From a virus: a stretch of 25,428 nucleotides of DNA. Under the pieces are notes generated by a model. The model was given only the letters and a program-made list of their open reading frames with translations. It made no database searches and had not been told where the DNA came from. Position numbers and translations under genes: made by a program. The first letter of the stretch is position 1, and each line of letters starts with the position of its first letter. This document shows, one piece after another, positions 16,581 through 23,574 of the stretch. The stretch lies in the IMG/VR virus record IMGVR_UViG_3300034152_000332, positions 1 through 25,428 of that record. One strand, 5' to 3'.

Positions 16581-17178
16581 TGTCCTTCCCGATGATGCCC
16601 AAAATCTCTTGCTGCAGGTTGCGGATTTTCATGAGCTGCCCCCGGCTCAGGCCGGAAAGGTCCGGGCCCTGCGTCGGCGTGACATCCTTGATATTTTCGG
16701 TAAACATGGCCTTCACTTTCCCGAGCATTTCCAGAGCCTTGTCTTTGCTGTGCATGCGAAAACGGATGATTCTGTTCCCTGTCCGCATATTGTAGGTCTC
16801 AGATACGTCCTGAATGACCGACGTGTCGAGATCCTTCATACTCCTGATTCTTATGCCTTCCGGTCCGATATCGACATAATCCCCGATATCAGAGAATGCA
16901 AGCTTCATCATTTCGCAAATGATTTGCAGCTCAGTGGCCTCAATTTTGCCAGCTAGGGCCTCTACCTCCCGGTTTACCGCGGCCCTGATCTCAACGTCCG
17001 CCAAAAGCCGCGTCGCTGCCTGCCGGGAGGTTTTCTTGCTGTATCCGCAGGCCTCCGCCGCCCGGGCGCCGTTGAACATGCATTCCACATACTTCTTGGG
17101 AAAAAGCTTCTGCCGGTGGGCGGCCGTGATCTTCGGCTTCGCCGCTTTCTTTTTGGCTGATTTTTTCTTAGCTGTCAT
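16561..17178 (-). CDS. terS: Terminase small subunit
   Basis: A 205-residue DNA-recognition subunit of the packaging motor. Start is set at ATG 17178, which overlaps the sulfotransferase stop (ATGA); a TTG two codons upstream is possible. A Lys-rich leader (KKKSAKKKAAK) precedes a helix-turn-helix typical of small terminases (residues ~20-70: FNGARAAEACGYSKKTSRQA, AATRLLADVEIRAAV). The middle holds a mixed alpha/beta region with FSDIGDYVDIGPEGI, and the C-terminal helices (RGQLMKIRNLQQEIL) probably bind the large subunit. It directly follows the sugar cassette, which means the cassette and packaging genes are on one transcript. Confidence 0.9.
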   Translation of the reverse strand: MTAKKKSAKKKAAKPKITAAHRQKLFPKKYVECMFNGARAAEACGYSKKTSRQAATRLLADVEIRAAVNREVEALAGKIEATELQIICEMMKLAFSDIGDYVDIGPEGIRIRSMKDLDTSVIQDVSETYNMRTGNRIIRFRMHSKDKALEMLGKVKAMFTENIKDVTPTQGPDLSGLSRGQLMKIRNLQQEILGIIGKDNDETNS

Positions 17179-17756
17179 GCCCAATAGCCAAAAATCTGAA
17201 AATCTTGTCTGTAATATTCAAATACTGCACTCATTGTCTTTGTGTCATAGTATTCCTGGTAATTCTTGTGTGGTGTCTTGTTTAAATGCATCAACTTTAG
17301 ATCACGATTTATGAGTACCCCGAGTAATTCTATATCCGTTGCCAGATCTTCAAAACGCCCCACGAAATCGACGATCTTGGCTGACTTCATATGGCTCAGG
17401 TAAAACGACTGCGGTCGCAGGGTCATTTCATGCTTCATTAGCTGGAAATAATCAAAAAAGGACATTTTTTTCAGGTCTGGGTGTCGGCTCGCGTATATCC
17501 CCTGATAATCCTCGGAGGTGTGATAGGCGTAACTGCTGACCAGGCGATCGTATGGGTTCCGGACAAAGAGGATGGAAAAATAAGTCTCCCAGGTTTCAGC
17601 GTCGCACAGCAACGAGGGTACGTGGTGCAGAGTAGATCCTGTAATGCCCAGTGCCGCAGCGATCGAATTCCCGGCCGCTTTGGGATTGTGCAGAAAAATG
17701 ATCTTCCGATCATGAATGATGTTCGGTGCGTCTTTCATGCTTTCATCTTCACCCAT
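17175..17756 (-). CDS. Carbohydrate sulfotransferase-like protein
   Basis: A 193-residue PAPS-dependent sulfotransferase, by motif. The phosphosulfate-binding loop is FLHNPKAAGNS (21-31; family pattern HxPKxAGxS) and the 3'-phosphate-binding motif is FVRNPYDRLVSSY (64-76). Later FVGRFEDLATDIELL and LNKTPHKNYQEYY match the end of the Golgi-type carbohydrate sulfotransferase family, where the NKxPH block is common. It would transfer sulfate from PAPS to a sugar hydroxyl. ATG 17756 has AGGA 6 bases upstream and overlaps the synthase gene by 8 bases; it ends in a 4-base overlap with the small terminase. PAPS must come from the host. The acceptor is unknown; the neighbouring sugar genes suggest a phage-directed glycan. 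Confidence 0.85.
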   Translation of the reverse strand: MGEDESMKDAPNIIHDRKIIFLHNPKAAGNSIAAALGITGSTLHHVPSLLCDAETWETYFSILFVRNPYDRLVSSYAYHTSEDYQGIYASRHPDLKKMSFFDYFQLMKHEMTLRPQSFYLSHMKSAKIVDFVGRFEDLATDIELLGVLINRDLKLMHLNKTPHKNYQEYYDTKTMSAVFEYYRQDFQIFGYWA

Positions 17757-18651
17757 GATGTATCCTGGTATCGGAATGCCTCAGTCCTGTTTCTTCTTTA
17801 AGGTCCGCCCGGAGCTTAATTATGGACGGCCATTCGCTACGCACTATCGTTTTAACGCCATCGCCCATTGCCTGGGAAATTGTTTTTATCGACCGCAGCA
17901 GGGATATAACCTCATGCAGCTCGAGGCTGATGCGGTGATCACCACCCTTCATTTTCCGATCTAGAGTATAATGCCGCTCGATGACCCGGGCCCCCATGGT
18001 GTATGCGGCTAGGTCCGGGACAAAGCCGCGCCAGTGGCCGCTGATACCGTCAAAATTGCATTCAGTCATCACCCGCAGGTTAATGTCCTGAGCATCGCAG
18101 GGATAGGCACTGGTACACTGCAGGACGAAGGTTTCGCAGTTCTTTAGGATGGAAAATGCCATTCCCACGTCAAAAAGCCTTGACATACCGGTGGATAGGA
18201 AAATCGTCGGCGGAGGGATCCGGGTGGCATTGACGCAGGCCACGTATTCCAGAAGCTTGATATCCGTCACCCGCTGGCTGGCGATTTTCAGATATTTGAC
18301 GCCGATCTGAGTCAGGAAATCGAAACTTGGCCGATCGGTGAAGCTCGATATGAAATCAAAGCCCTTTTCCTCGGCGTACTCCTTCAACTCCGTGAGATCA
18401 GATTTTGACAGCTCAAGGGCTTTGCGGTGTTCGTAATACGTCTCACCGAAGGAGTTAGGGCCGGGATACGGTGCTTTTTTCTGGTTCTCGGTTAGGCACA
18501 CGTCAATATCGCGCTTCGCCGTTTTGATGGCCGAAACGCCAGTACCGACCAGACTGTCCACCATTTCCTTGGCAATCGAAAGTCTCCCCTGGTGGTTCTG
18601 ACCGATCTCAGCGATGAAGTAGATGTCAGGATTGATTCGCTTTAAGTTCAC
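17749..18651 (-). CDS. NeuB-family sialic/nonulosonic acid synthase, SAF domain missing
   Basis: A 300-residue enzyme that would condense phosphoenolpyruvate with an N-acyl-mannosamine or related sugar (or its 6-phosphate). Family motifs: FIAEIGQNHQG (12-22), the substrate-loop block PYPGPNSFGETYYEHR (61-76), LQCTSAYP (177-184), SGH with His206, ERHYTLD with His227, and KGGDH (235-239). His206 and His227 are 21 residues apart, as are the two metal-binding histidines of meningococcal NeuB. The PY..SFGETYYEH block resembles animal and Bacteroides 9-phosphate synthases more than classical NeuB (by memory). The protein ends before the antifreeze-like SAF domain that normally closes the neighbouring active site. 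GTG 18651 has AGGA upstream and lies 26 bases inside the CMP-transferase gene. Confidence 0.88.
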   Translation of the reverse strand: MNLKRINPDIYFIAEIGQNHQGRLSIAKEMVDSLVGTGVSAIKTAKRDIDVCLTENQKKAPYPGPNSFGETYYEHRKALELSKSDLTELKEYAEEKGFDFISSFTDRPSFDFLTQIGVKYLKIASQRVTDIKLLEYVACVNATRIPPPTIFLSTGMSRLFDVGMAFSILKNCETFVLQCTSAYPCDAQDINLRVMTECNFDGISGHWRGFVPDLAAYTMGARVIERHYTLDRKMKGGDHRISLELHEVISLLRSIKTISQAMGDGVKTIVRSEWPSIIKLRADLKEETGLRHSDTRIHHG

Positions 18652-19171
18652 TCAGATCCTTCTTGTAATGAATTTCTTTGGCCCGGGAATCAATGGCGCC
18701 GAGATACGTGGATACCTCGTGCTTTCCGATGAGCACTTCTCGCCTAAAGGCCAGCAGGCCGGCCTCATGGCCGTCGTTGTCAAAAGAGCGCACCTCCTTC
18801 TTGCCGTCGATGGTCAGCAGCTTGATGGCGCTGCGGACGTCCTTCACCGTATGGCCCGGGCAATTCGCCATGATCGATACGACGATCTGGCAGGCAGCCG
18901 GCAGAGCCTTGAATGCGTACTTGATGGCATCAAAAATCGGTTCTTCGGGCAGCGCGGCGTTCGCATTGCGGTGGATGACCTTGATATTGTGCAGATCGCA
19001 GTATGCAGTGATTTTCGGCGAATCCGTGGCAACGTAGACCTCGTCTATTAGGTCGCAGCCCTGCAGCGGCCGGACGCTGTGCATGAAAAGCGGCATGTCG
19101 TAGTACAGGGCCAGGTTCTTATTCGGGAAGCGCTTCGACTCCCCCTTGGCGCAGACGATTCCGACCTTCAA
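18626..19171 (-). CDS. Acylneuraminate cytidylyltransferase-like (CMP-sugar synthetase)
   Basis: A 181-residue nucleotidyltransferase that would activate a nonulosonic acid or similar sugar with CTP. The CTP-binding N-terminus CAKGESKRFPNKNL (7-20) matches the family pattern ARxGSKRxPxKN, and VYVATDSPKI (45-54) matches the VSTDS motif. It is shorter than the usual ~220-230 residues, mainly in the C-terminal dimerisation and sugar-binding half, so specificity is open; a CMP-KDO synthetase-like role is the alternative. The start is TTG 19171, overlapping the phosphatase stop (TTGA), with GGAGGG 8 bases upstream. It sits directly before the synthase gene. Confidence 0.85.
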   Translation of the reverse strand: MKVGIVCAKGESKRFPNKNLALYYDMPLFMHSVRPLQGCDLIDEVYVATDSPKITAYCDLHNIKVIHRNANAALPEEPIFDAIKYAFKALPAACQIVVSIMANCPGHTVKDVRSAIKLLTIDGKKEVRSFDNDGHEAGLLAFRREVLIGKHEVSTYLGAIDSRAKEIHYKKDLSELKANQS

Positions 19172-19470
19172 AGCCCGGCCCTCCGAAAGAAGTCCTGGAA
19201 CGATCCCGCATCATTGTCAATGTAGAAGCAGGCCGGCGGCTTGCCGTAGACAATGTGGTCGTATGGTATCCTCAATTTTTTGAGTCTCCTTTCTGTAACT
19301 TCGGCTTGGAGAAAATGCCGACCCGTATAAAGCACAACAACATAACCCGCCTTGCGAATCTTCCGCAGCGCCTTCTGCGCCCCCGGGCGCAGCTTGCTTT
19401 TTGAGTAATCCGCGATTTTTTTAAAGATGGTATTGTCGATGTCGACCGACACGATCTGCGCCGGCTTCAC
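19168..19470 (-). CDS. Small capless HAD-family phosphatase
   Basis: A 100-residue protein starting at GTG 19470, chosen because GGAGG lies 5 bases upstream and GTGA overlaps the glycosyltransferase stop; a longer in-frame extension would run through the glycosyltransferase coding region and is rejected. HAD motifs: VDIDNTIF (DxD, residues 8-15), VVLYTGR (motif II Thr), the YGKPP Lys and YIDND (motif IV). No cap domain is present. Next to a synthase resembling the 9-phosphate type, it could remove the phosphate of a nonulosonate 9-phosphate, as NANP does in animals and HAD enzymes do in Bacteroides. Its homology at this level does not fix a substrate. Confidence 0.82.
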   Translation of the reverse strand: MKPAQIVSVDIDNTIFKKIADYSKSKLRPGAQKALRKIRKAGYVVVLYTGRHFLQAEVTERRLKKLRIPYDHIVYGKPPACFYIDNDAGSFQDFFRRAGL

Positions 19471-20720
19471 GATCGCCTCCCATTGAGCAGAACCGGATCC
19501 TTCACTGGGTGCAGTGCATAGGTCCGCTGCTCGTATCCTTTTCTGACATCTGTTCGCGACAGGCTGGCGCCGCGGATAAAGCAGAAATACTTCGGATCTA
19601 TATACGGATTCTGCGCCACCCATAATCGGTTGCGCTGCAGCTGGGTGAACATGTCGATCTCATGCCACTTCGGAGTGAAGTTGCGCGAATACCAGGTCAG
19701 GGCATCGTGAGAAAGAACCACGCAACCGAGAATGGACCAAAAGTCTTCGCGGCCATTTATGACGCCTTTCCGTTCATGGCCGGTCCGATAAAAATACTCG
19801 CTGTCGCCGGTGTGAAGGTGCGGTGCCAAAGCATGCAGCTGGTTCAGCCGCATGAAGCGGATGCAGTCGCGTTCAAAATTATGATTGATGATGTAGGCGT
19901 CGTTTTCCATTAGGATGTAATAATCCGCCGGAAAACGGAGGGCCATTGGGAAACAGCGCTTGGCCAGCCAAGGCTTGATATCGGGCATATCGAAATACGT
20001 GACGTCGTCGGTATCAACGCCCTGGCCGTTAAAGAAAATGTGAACATTTGACAGTTTGCGCCGGTGCCAGGACAAAATATGTCCGGGCTCTGTATGGGTA
20101 AATATGGCCGTCTGAACGCGAATAGCGTCCTTTTTAATCTTCCGAACGGGAAAAATCGTCAGGTCTGTACGATCGGCGGCGTGAAAGATGTTGTCACCCC
20201 ATTCAATGTGGTCGAATTCCTTGATCTGCTCTCGCAACCATTGCTCGACTTCGACCTTTTTCTTAGTCAGGGCATAGTCCCGGGAAAAGTGGCCGGAAGG
20301 TCTTTCCTGCTCCCGGTATCGGAAGGAAAATCCGATGAGATAGATCTCGTCGAATTCCATCAGCTGTGCGATGTAAACGGCCCGAACGCCGCAGCGGAAA
20401 GGATTCGACCTGGCCGACCGTGGCGGAAATTTGTGGATCTCAAAATAATAATGACCGATGTCTTTGCCCCACTGGCCTGTGATAATCCTGGTGCGACGCT
20501 GCAGCTTGATTTTCCCTGACCGTATGGCCTCACACTGGATCTTGTCGTAGCAAACGTAGTAATCGAGCCGCGGGGCGTGCTCAGTGCAGTTCACGCCAAA
20601 AATCACCCAGTCAGCCGGGATGATTGAGAAATCGAAATCATCGACGTTTTCACCGTGGCCGACGATCAGGCACTTCCGGCCCTTACCCTTCCCCTGCAGG
20701 GATTCAATCTTCCGCATCAT
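19467..20720 (-). CDS. Two-domain glycosyltransferase (GT42/DUF115-like plus second domain)
   Basis: A 417-residue protein. Residues 1-~195 form a Rossmann-like region: KCLIVGHGENVDDFDFSIIP (17-36), FGVNCTEHAPRLDYYVCYD (41-59), then CGVRAVYIAQLMEFDEIYLI (110-129) and GFSF. The VGxGxS-like start and the SGV..A..A...GY..IYLCG.DF-like later block recall the GT42 sialyltransferase and DUF115 folds; PSGHFSRDY (141-149) lies where CST-type sialyltransferases have their catalytic His. Residues ~200-417 are a second domain (AIFTHTEPGHILSWHRRKLS; YYILMENDAYIINH with an acidic END triplet) that looks like a GT-A-type transferase. A fused transferase would fit attachment of the sugar made by the neighbours, but neither activity is proven. 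Confidence 0.6.
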   Translation of the reverse strand: MMRKIESLQGKGKGRKCLIVGHGENVDDFDFSIIPADWVIFGVNCTEHAPRLDYYVCYDKIQCEAIRSGKIKLQRRTRIITGQWGKDIGHYYFEIHKFPPRSARSNPFRCGVRAVYIAQLMEFDEIYLIGFSFRYREQERPSGHFSRDYALTKKKVEVEQWLREQIKEFDHIEWGDNIFHAADRTDLTIFPVRKIKKDAIRVQTAIFTHTEPGHILSWHRRKLSNVHIFFNGQGVDTDDVTYFDMPDIKPWLAKRCFPMALRFPADYYILMENDAYIINHNFERDCIRFMRLNQLHALAPHLHTGDSEYFYRTGHERKGVINGREDFWSILGCVVLSHDALTWYSRNFTPKWHEIDMFTQLQRNRLWVAQNPYIDPKYFCFIRGASLSRTDVRKGYEQRTYALHPVKDPVLLNGRRS

Positions 20721-21697
20721 ACGTCGTTGATTCCCCGCATGACCTGGGCGATAACCTGATCCATGTCTAGGTACTTGTATGTCCCAAGGCGGCCAAGAAA
20801 AATGGTGTTGCGCTCCTGGCGCGCGAGCTTCCGGTATCGGTTGAACCGGGAAATGTTTACCGGATCCGGAAACGGGTAAAATGGGATGTCGTCCTTCTTG
20901 GCGTCGCGCGGATACTCCCGGCCGAGAAGAACGCTTTTCAGCTTGCGCTTATAAAAATGGCTGCAATCGAACCGCCGGGTGGCGCCGGTCTCGGAGTTGC
21001 ACTCATTCACGACGCCGGCCGGCAGCGGAGCCCCGCGGGTGAAGAGAATGTCGCTGGTCCGATATTTCAAAGCCCCGTACTTGAAATTGAAATATTCGTC
21101 GATCTTTCCGGTGTAGATTGTCAGGTCCGCGCGGCCGGCCTGCCAATCCTTGGGATGAGAGTCGGGGATAATATTGATTTTCCGGGCCATCCGCTCAAAA
21201 AGCCGGTGGAATCCTTTCGAGGGGATCCCCTGGTAGCGATCGAGAAAGTAGCGGCAGTCCTTGCCGGCACGCCAGACCTTAACGCGGCCGATAATTTCCG
21301 TGGGGATCTTGTCAAAAGGAACCCCCCACTGCTTCTGGGAATACGGGACGAAAAGCAGCTTCAGGATCTCGTTGTCCGAAAGCATGCCGACAATCCCCTG
21401 GGAGATGTCGTTGAAAGGGATCGGAATCGTGACGCCGTTGCCGATATGGGCCAGGACCTTGTGCCGGTACCGGTTAAAAGCAGAGAATCGCCGGATAAAT
21501 TTCCAAATTGCGTTGCTGCGCGTGTGGAAAATGTGCGCCCCGTATAGCTGAATGATGTTGTCACCGGTGTCGATATCGTAGCAGTTCCCGCCGATGTGCG
21601 TCCGCGTCTCGTAGACGGTGCACAGGTGGCCGCGATCGGTTAGGAGCCGGGCCGCCGTCAGGCCGGCCAGGCCGGCGCCAACAATTCGGATTCTCAT
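20717..21697 (-). CDS. glf: UDP-galactopyranose mutase
   Basis: A 326-residue flavoenzyme that interconverts UDP-galactopyranose and UDP-galactofuranose, the donor for galactofuranose-containing glycans. The FAD-binding start is VGAGLAGLTAARLL (6-19), followed by HIGGNCYD (34-41), YGAHIFHT (52-59), IPIPFN (91-96), PYSQKQWGVP (118-127) and RYQGIPSKGF (154-163). YTGKIDEYF (195-203), ALKYRT and the C-terminal GRLGTYKYLDMDQVI (302-316) with its conserved Arg and Tyr are all present, so the enzyme is likely active. It is somewhat shorter than the usual 360-390. ATG 21697 overlaps the LamG gene stop (ATGA) and its end overlaps the glycosyltransferase start (ATGATG). Confidence 0.95.
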   Translation of the reverse strand: MRIRIVGAGLAGLTAARLLTDRGHLCTVYETRTHIGGNCYDIDTGDNIIQLYGAHIFHTRSNAIWKFIRRFSAFNRYRHKVLAHIGNGVTIPIPFNDISQGIVGMLSDNEILKLLFVPYSQKQWGVPFDKIPTEIIGRVKVWRAGKDCRYFLDRYQGIPSKGFHRLFERMARKINIIPDSHPKDWQAGRADLTIYTGKIDEYFNFKYGALKYRTSDILFTRGAPLPAGVVNECNSETGATRRFDCSHFYKRKLKSVLLGREYPRDAKKDDIPFYPFPDPVNISRFNRYRKLARQERNTIFLGRLGTYKYLDMDQVIAQVMRGINDV

Positions 21698-23079
21698 GCG
21701 GCGATCTTCTCCCAGGCAATTCGAGAGACGAGCGGGATCTGCTTGCCTTCGATGTTCCCGTCGCCGAAATCGGCGTTGTAGTACTGATCGCCCTGCATGC
21801 TGGCGGTATCAGGCAACTTGACTTCCCAATAGCCCTTGGCGTCCGGGGTGACAGGGATGTCCTTTGCGCGAATCTTCGCGTATTCACCGTAAATCGCGAA
21901 ATCATTGGCCAGGCGAAAGGTGATCTGCGTCTGGTCGGGATCTCCCTGTTCGTCCCGGCCCCAGCCCCACACCTCGACGAGAGTGACGGTATCCGGGTCC
22001 TCGCCGGCCGGATCATATTCCACCTGCAGTTCCCGGACCAATGGCGTCGTGCCCCCGTCATCGGAGTGGAAAAAAATCCTGACGGCAGAACGAACGCTGG
22101 AATCGGTGAAAGCTGCCCAGTTCGCATTCGCCACGGCGATGGTCGTCGTTTCCGAATAGGTCTTGCCGTCGGTTTCCTCCCATTCGCCCTCAGTTTCGTT
22201 GAAATAGTACCATTTGCCGTCCTTGGAAAAGGCCAGGGTGATTTCATCGTTACCCTCAATGTCCGCGTCCATGAGCATCTGCTTGATCTCATGGTGCCTC
22301 CAGTCGGTATTCGGCTGCATGTACGGATTGTCTGTGTAATACAGCGAAGGGATGGTATACGTAGGATCGTAGTCCGCCGTGTGCTGGATCGCATCGAACA
22401 GCATGACGTTCTTGATGAATCCGTCGAAGCCGTTACCGATCGTCGGGTACCGGCCGATATACAGAGACCCCGTGTCCGTTGTCCGCGTCCCGATACCGGC
22501 ATGAGTGGTCCCAGTTTGGGTGCCCTGTAAGAAAATTCGGGAAGCGCCGGAGATGACGTCAACGTTGCATTCGATGACATACCAGGTATTCGAGTCCCAG
22601 GCAATCACAGGCGTCGTCCTGTCGACGAGTGCGCCACCAGAACTGTTTTTCGCATTCAAGCGCAGTGATCCGTTCGAGGCCATGTATAGATACGCTTCAT
22701 TCGCACCACCATTGCCAAATTGCCACAGATACGCTTTCGCACCAGGTGAGCCATCAAAATTAGGTTTGATGCGAATGCGCACGCAGAAGCGGCTGCCAAG
22801 GGGATGATTGCCGTTGACGAAGCTGACGCCGTCCTGATCGCTGGAGGTCAGATCCAGAGCGCCATCAGTAATGACGGCGCCGGCGATCGCAGTCCCGGCC
22901 AGTTTCGACATGTCGTCTCCCCATTTCTGGTTGAAGTTCACAGAAAACGGAATCGCGGCCGTTGCATCCTCCGGTCGGTTGTCCTTAAGGGCGCCCCCCA
23001 AAGCGGTCACCTGCAGCTTTGAATCGTCAAACGTGAAATCGTCAGGATTTGCGAAAGCGATTACCTCAGTGAAGCTCAT
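21694..23079 (-). CDS. LamG-domain protein, probable virion adhesin
   Basis: A 461-residue protein with an ideal ribosome site (GGAGG, 8 bases before ATG 23079). Residues ~45-235 form a concanavalin-A/LamG jelly roll: GSRFCVRIRIKPNFDGSPG, AKAYLWQFGNGGANEAYLYM, TWYVIECNVDVISGASRIFL and LYIGRYPTIGNGFDGFIKNV, the last with the FDGFIKNV-type ending of LamG folds. Residues ~290-460 are further beta-rich modules. No signal peptide is visible. Such domains bind sugars or act as glycan-binding decoration in phage fibres. It lies between lysis genes and the sugar cassette, away from the other fibres at the far end of the operon, so it could be a capsid decoration or adhesin acting on the glycan made downstream; role unproven. 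Confidence 0.75.
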   Translation of the reverse strand: MSFTEVIAFANPDDFTFDDSKLQVTALGGALKDNRPEDATAAIPFSVNFNQKWGDDMSKLAGTAIAGAVITDGALDLTSSDQDGVSFVNGNHPLGSRFCVRIRIKPNFDGSPGAKAYLWQFGNGGANEAYLYMASNGSLRLNAKNSSGGALVDRTTPVIAWDSNTWYVIECNVDVISGASRIFLQGTQTGTTHAGIGTRTTDTGSLYIGRYPTIGNGFDGFIKNVMLFDAIQHTADYDPTYTIPSLYYTDNPYMQPNTDWRHHEIKQMLMDADIEGNDEITLAFSKDGKWYYFNETEGEWEETDGKTYSETTTIAVANANWAAFTDSSVRSAVRIFFHSDDGGTTPLVRELQVEYDPAGEDPDTVTLVEVWGWGRDEQGDPDQTQITFRLANDFAIYGEYAKIRAKDIPVTPDAKGYWEVKLPDTASMQGDQYYNADFGDGNIEGKQIPLVSRIAWEKIAA

Positions 23080-23383
23080 GGGAAACCTCCACGATTTGTT
23101 TGATTACCTGCATCCAGGTATGCGCCATCCGATCCACTTTGTCCTCGTCGTCTCGGTCCGCCGGGTAGCAGAGAATGCGATAAATCCAGTGTTGCACCTC
23201 ATGGAGATAAGCCTGGAAAATCTGATCATCGGTTCGCTCGACGCCGAGCGTCTTTTTCTGCATGATGATGATGCCCTGATGGAAATCCGCCCGGGCATAG
23301 ACTTCCTTGTCGTCACACAGCTTGTCGTCCCAGACCGTGGGGATCTCGACCCCGAGGATTTGGATTTTTTCGGGAATTTTCAT
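23066..23383 (-). CDS. Mini-zincin-like small protein (HExxH)
   Basis: A 105-residue protein started at ATG 23383, which overlaps the membrane protein stop (TGATG); a GTG at 23395 is an alternative. After an N-terminal beta region (MKIPEKIQILGVEIP; YARADFHQGIIIMQKK) comes AYLHEVQHWIYRIL with the zinc motif HEVQH at residues 61-65, and a later MAHTW. This is the layout of small phage metalloprotease-like proteins that begin with a KIxIxG strand and end in a HExxH helix. The target is unknown; candidates are host regulators or phage proteins. It ends 14 bases inside the LamG gene. Confidence 0.7.
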   Translation of the reverse strand: MKIPEKIQILGVEIPTVWDDKLCDDKEVYARADFHQGIIIMQKKTLGVERTDDQIFQAYLHEVQHWIYRILCYPADRDDEDKVDRMAHTWMQVIKQIVEVSHELH

Positions 23384-23574
23384 CAGAAGATCCACCCGAG
23401 GACCGCAATGATGAGAAGCACGACGGAAATGGTGACGACCACGTAAAAGCGGATTTCATACCGGCGCGCGGCATCCGTCAGAGACTGACGGTACTGCTGA
23501 AAATCGTCGTCCGCCAGCTTTGCGATCTGGCGCTTGTATTCCTTGCGGATTTTTCTGGGCTGTCTATTCGGCAC
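23383..23574 (-). CDS. Small one-pass membrane protein, possible holin or spanin part
   Basis: A 63-residue protein beginning at GTG 23574 with AAGGAGA upstream, overlapping the 3D-domain gene by 11 bases. The first ~40 residues are strongly charged and helical (RKIRKEYKRQIAKLADDD), then a single C-terminal membrane helix (YVVVTISVVLLIIAVLGWIF). Because it directly follows the murein enzyme, a lysis role such as pinholin or spanin-like component is plausible. The C-terminal (tail-anchored) position of the helix is unlike most holins, so this is uncertain. Confidence 0.6.
   Translation of the reverse strand: MPNRQPRKIRKEYKRQIAKLADDDFQQYRQSLTDAARRYEIRFYVVVTISVVLLIIAVLGWIF

Noticed and set aside
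19471-19623. N-terminal extension of the HAD phosphatase
   Set aside because: It lies wholly within the glycosyltransferase gene; GTG 19470 has GGAGG at ideal spacing and a stop-start overlap.
21561-22604. Minus-strand 347-codon Arg/Ser-rich ORF inside the LamG and glf genes
   Set aside because: It overlaps two well-supported genes in another frame and has the Arg/Pro/Ser-rich composition typical of out-of-frame reading.
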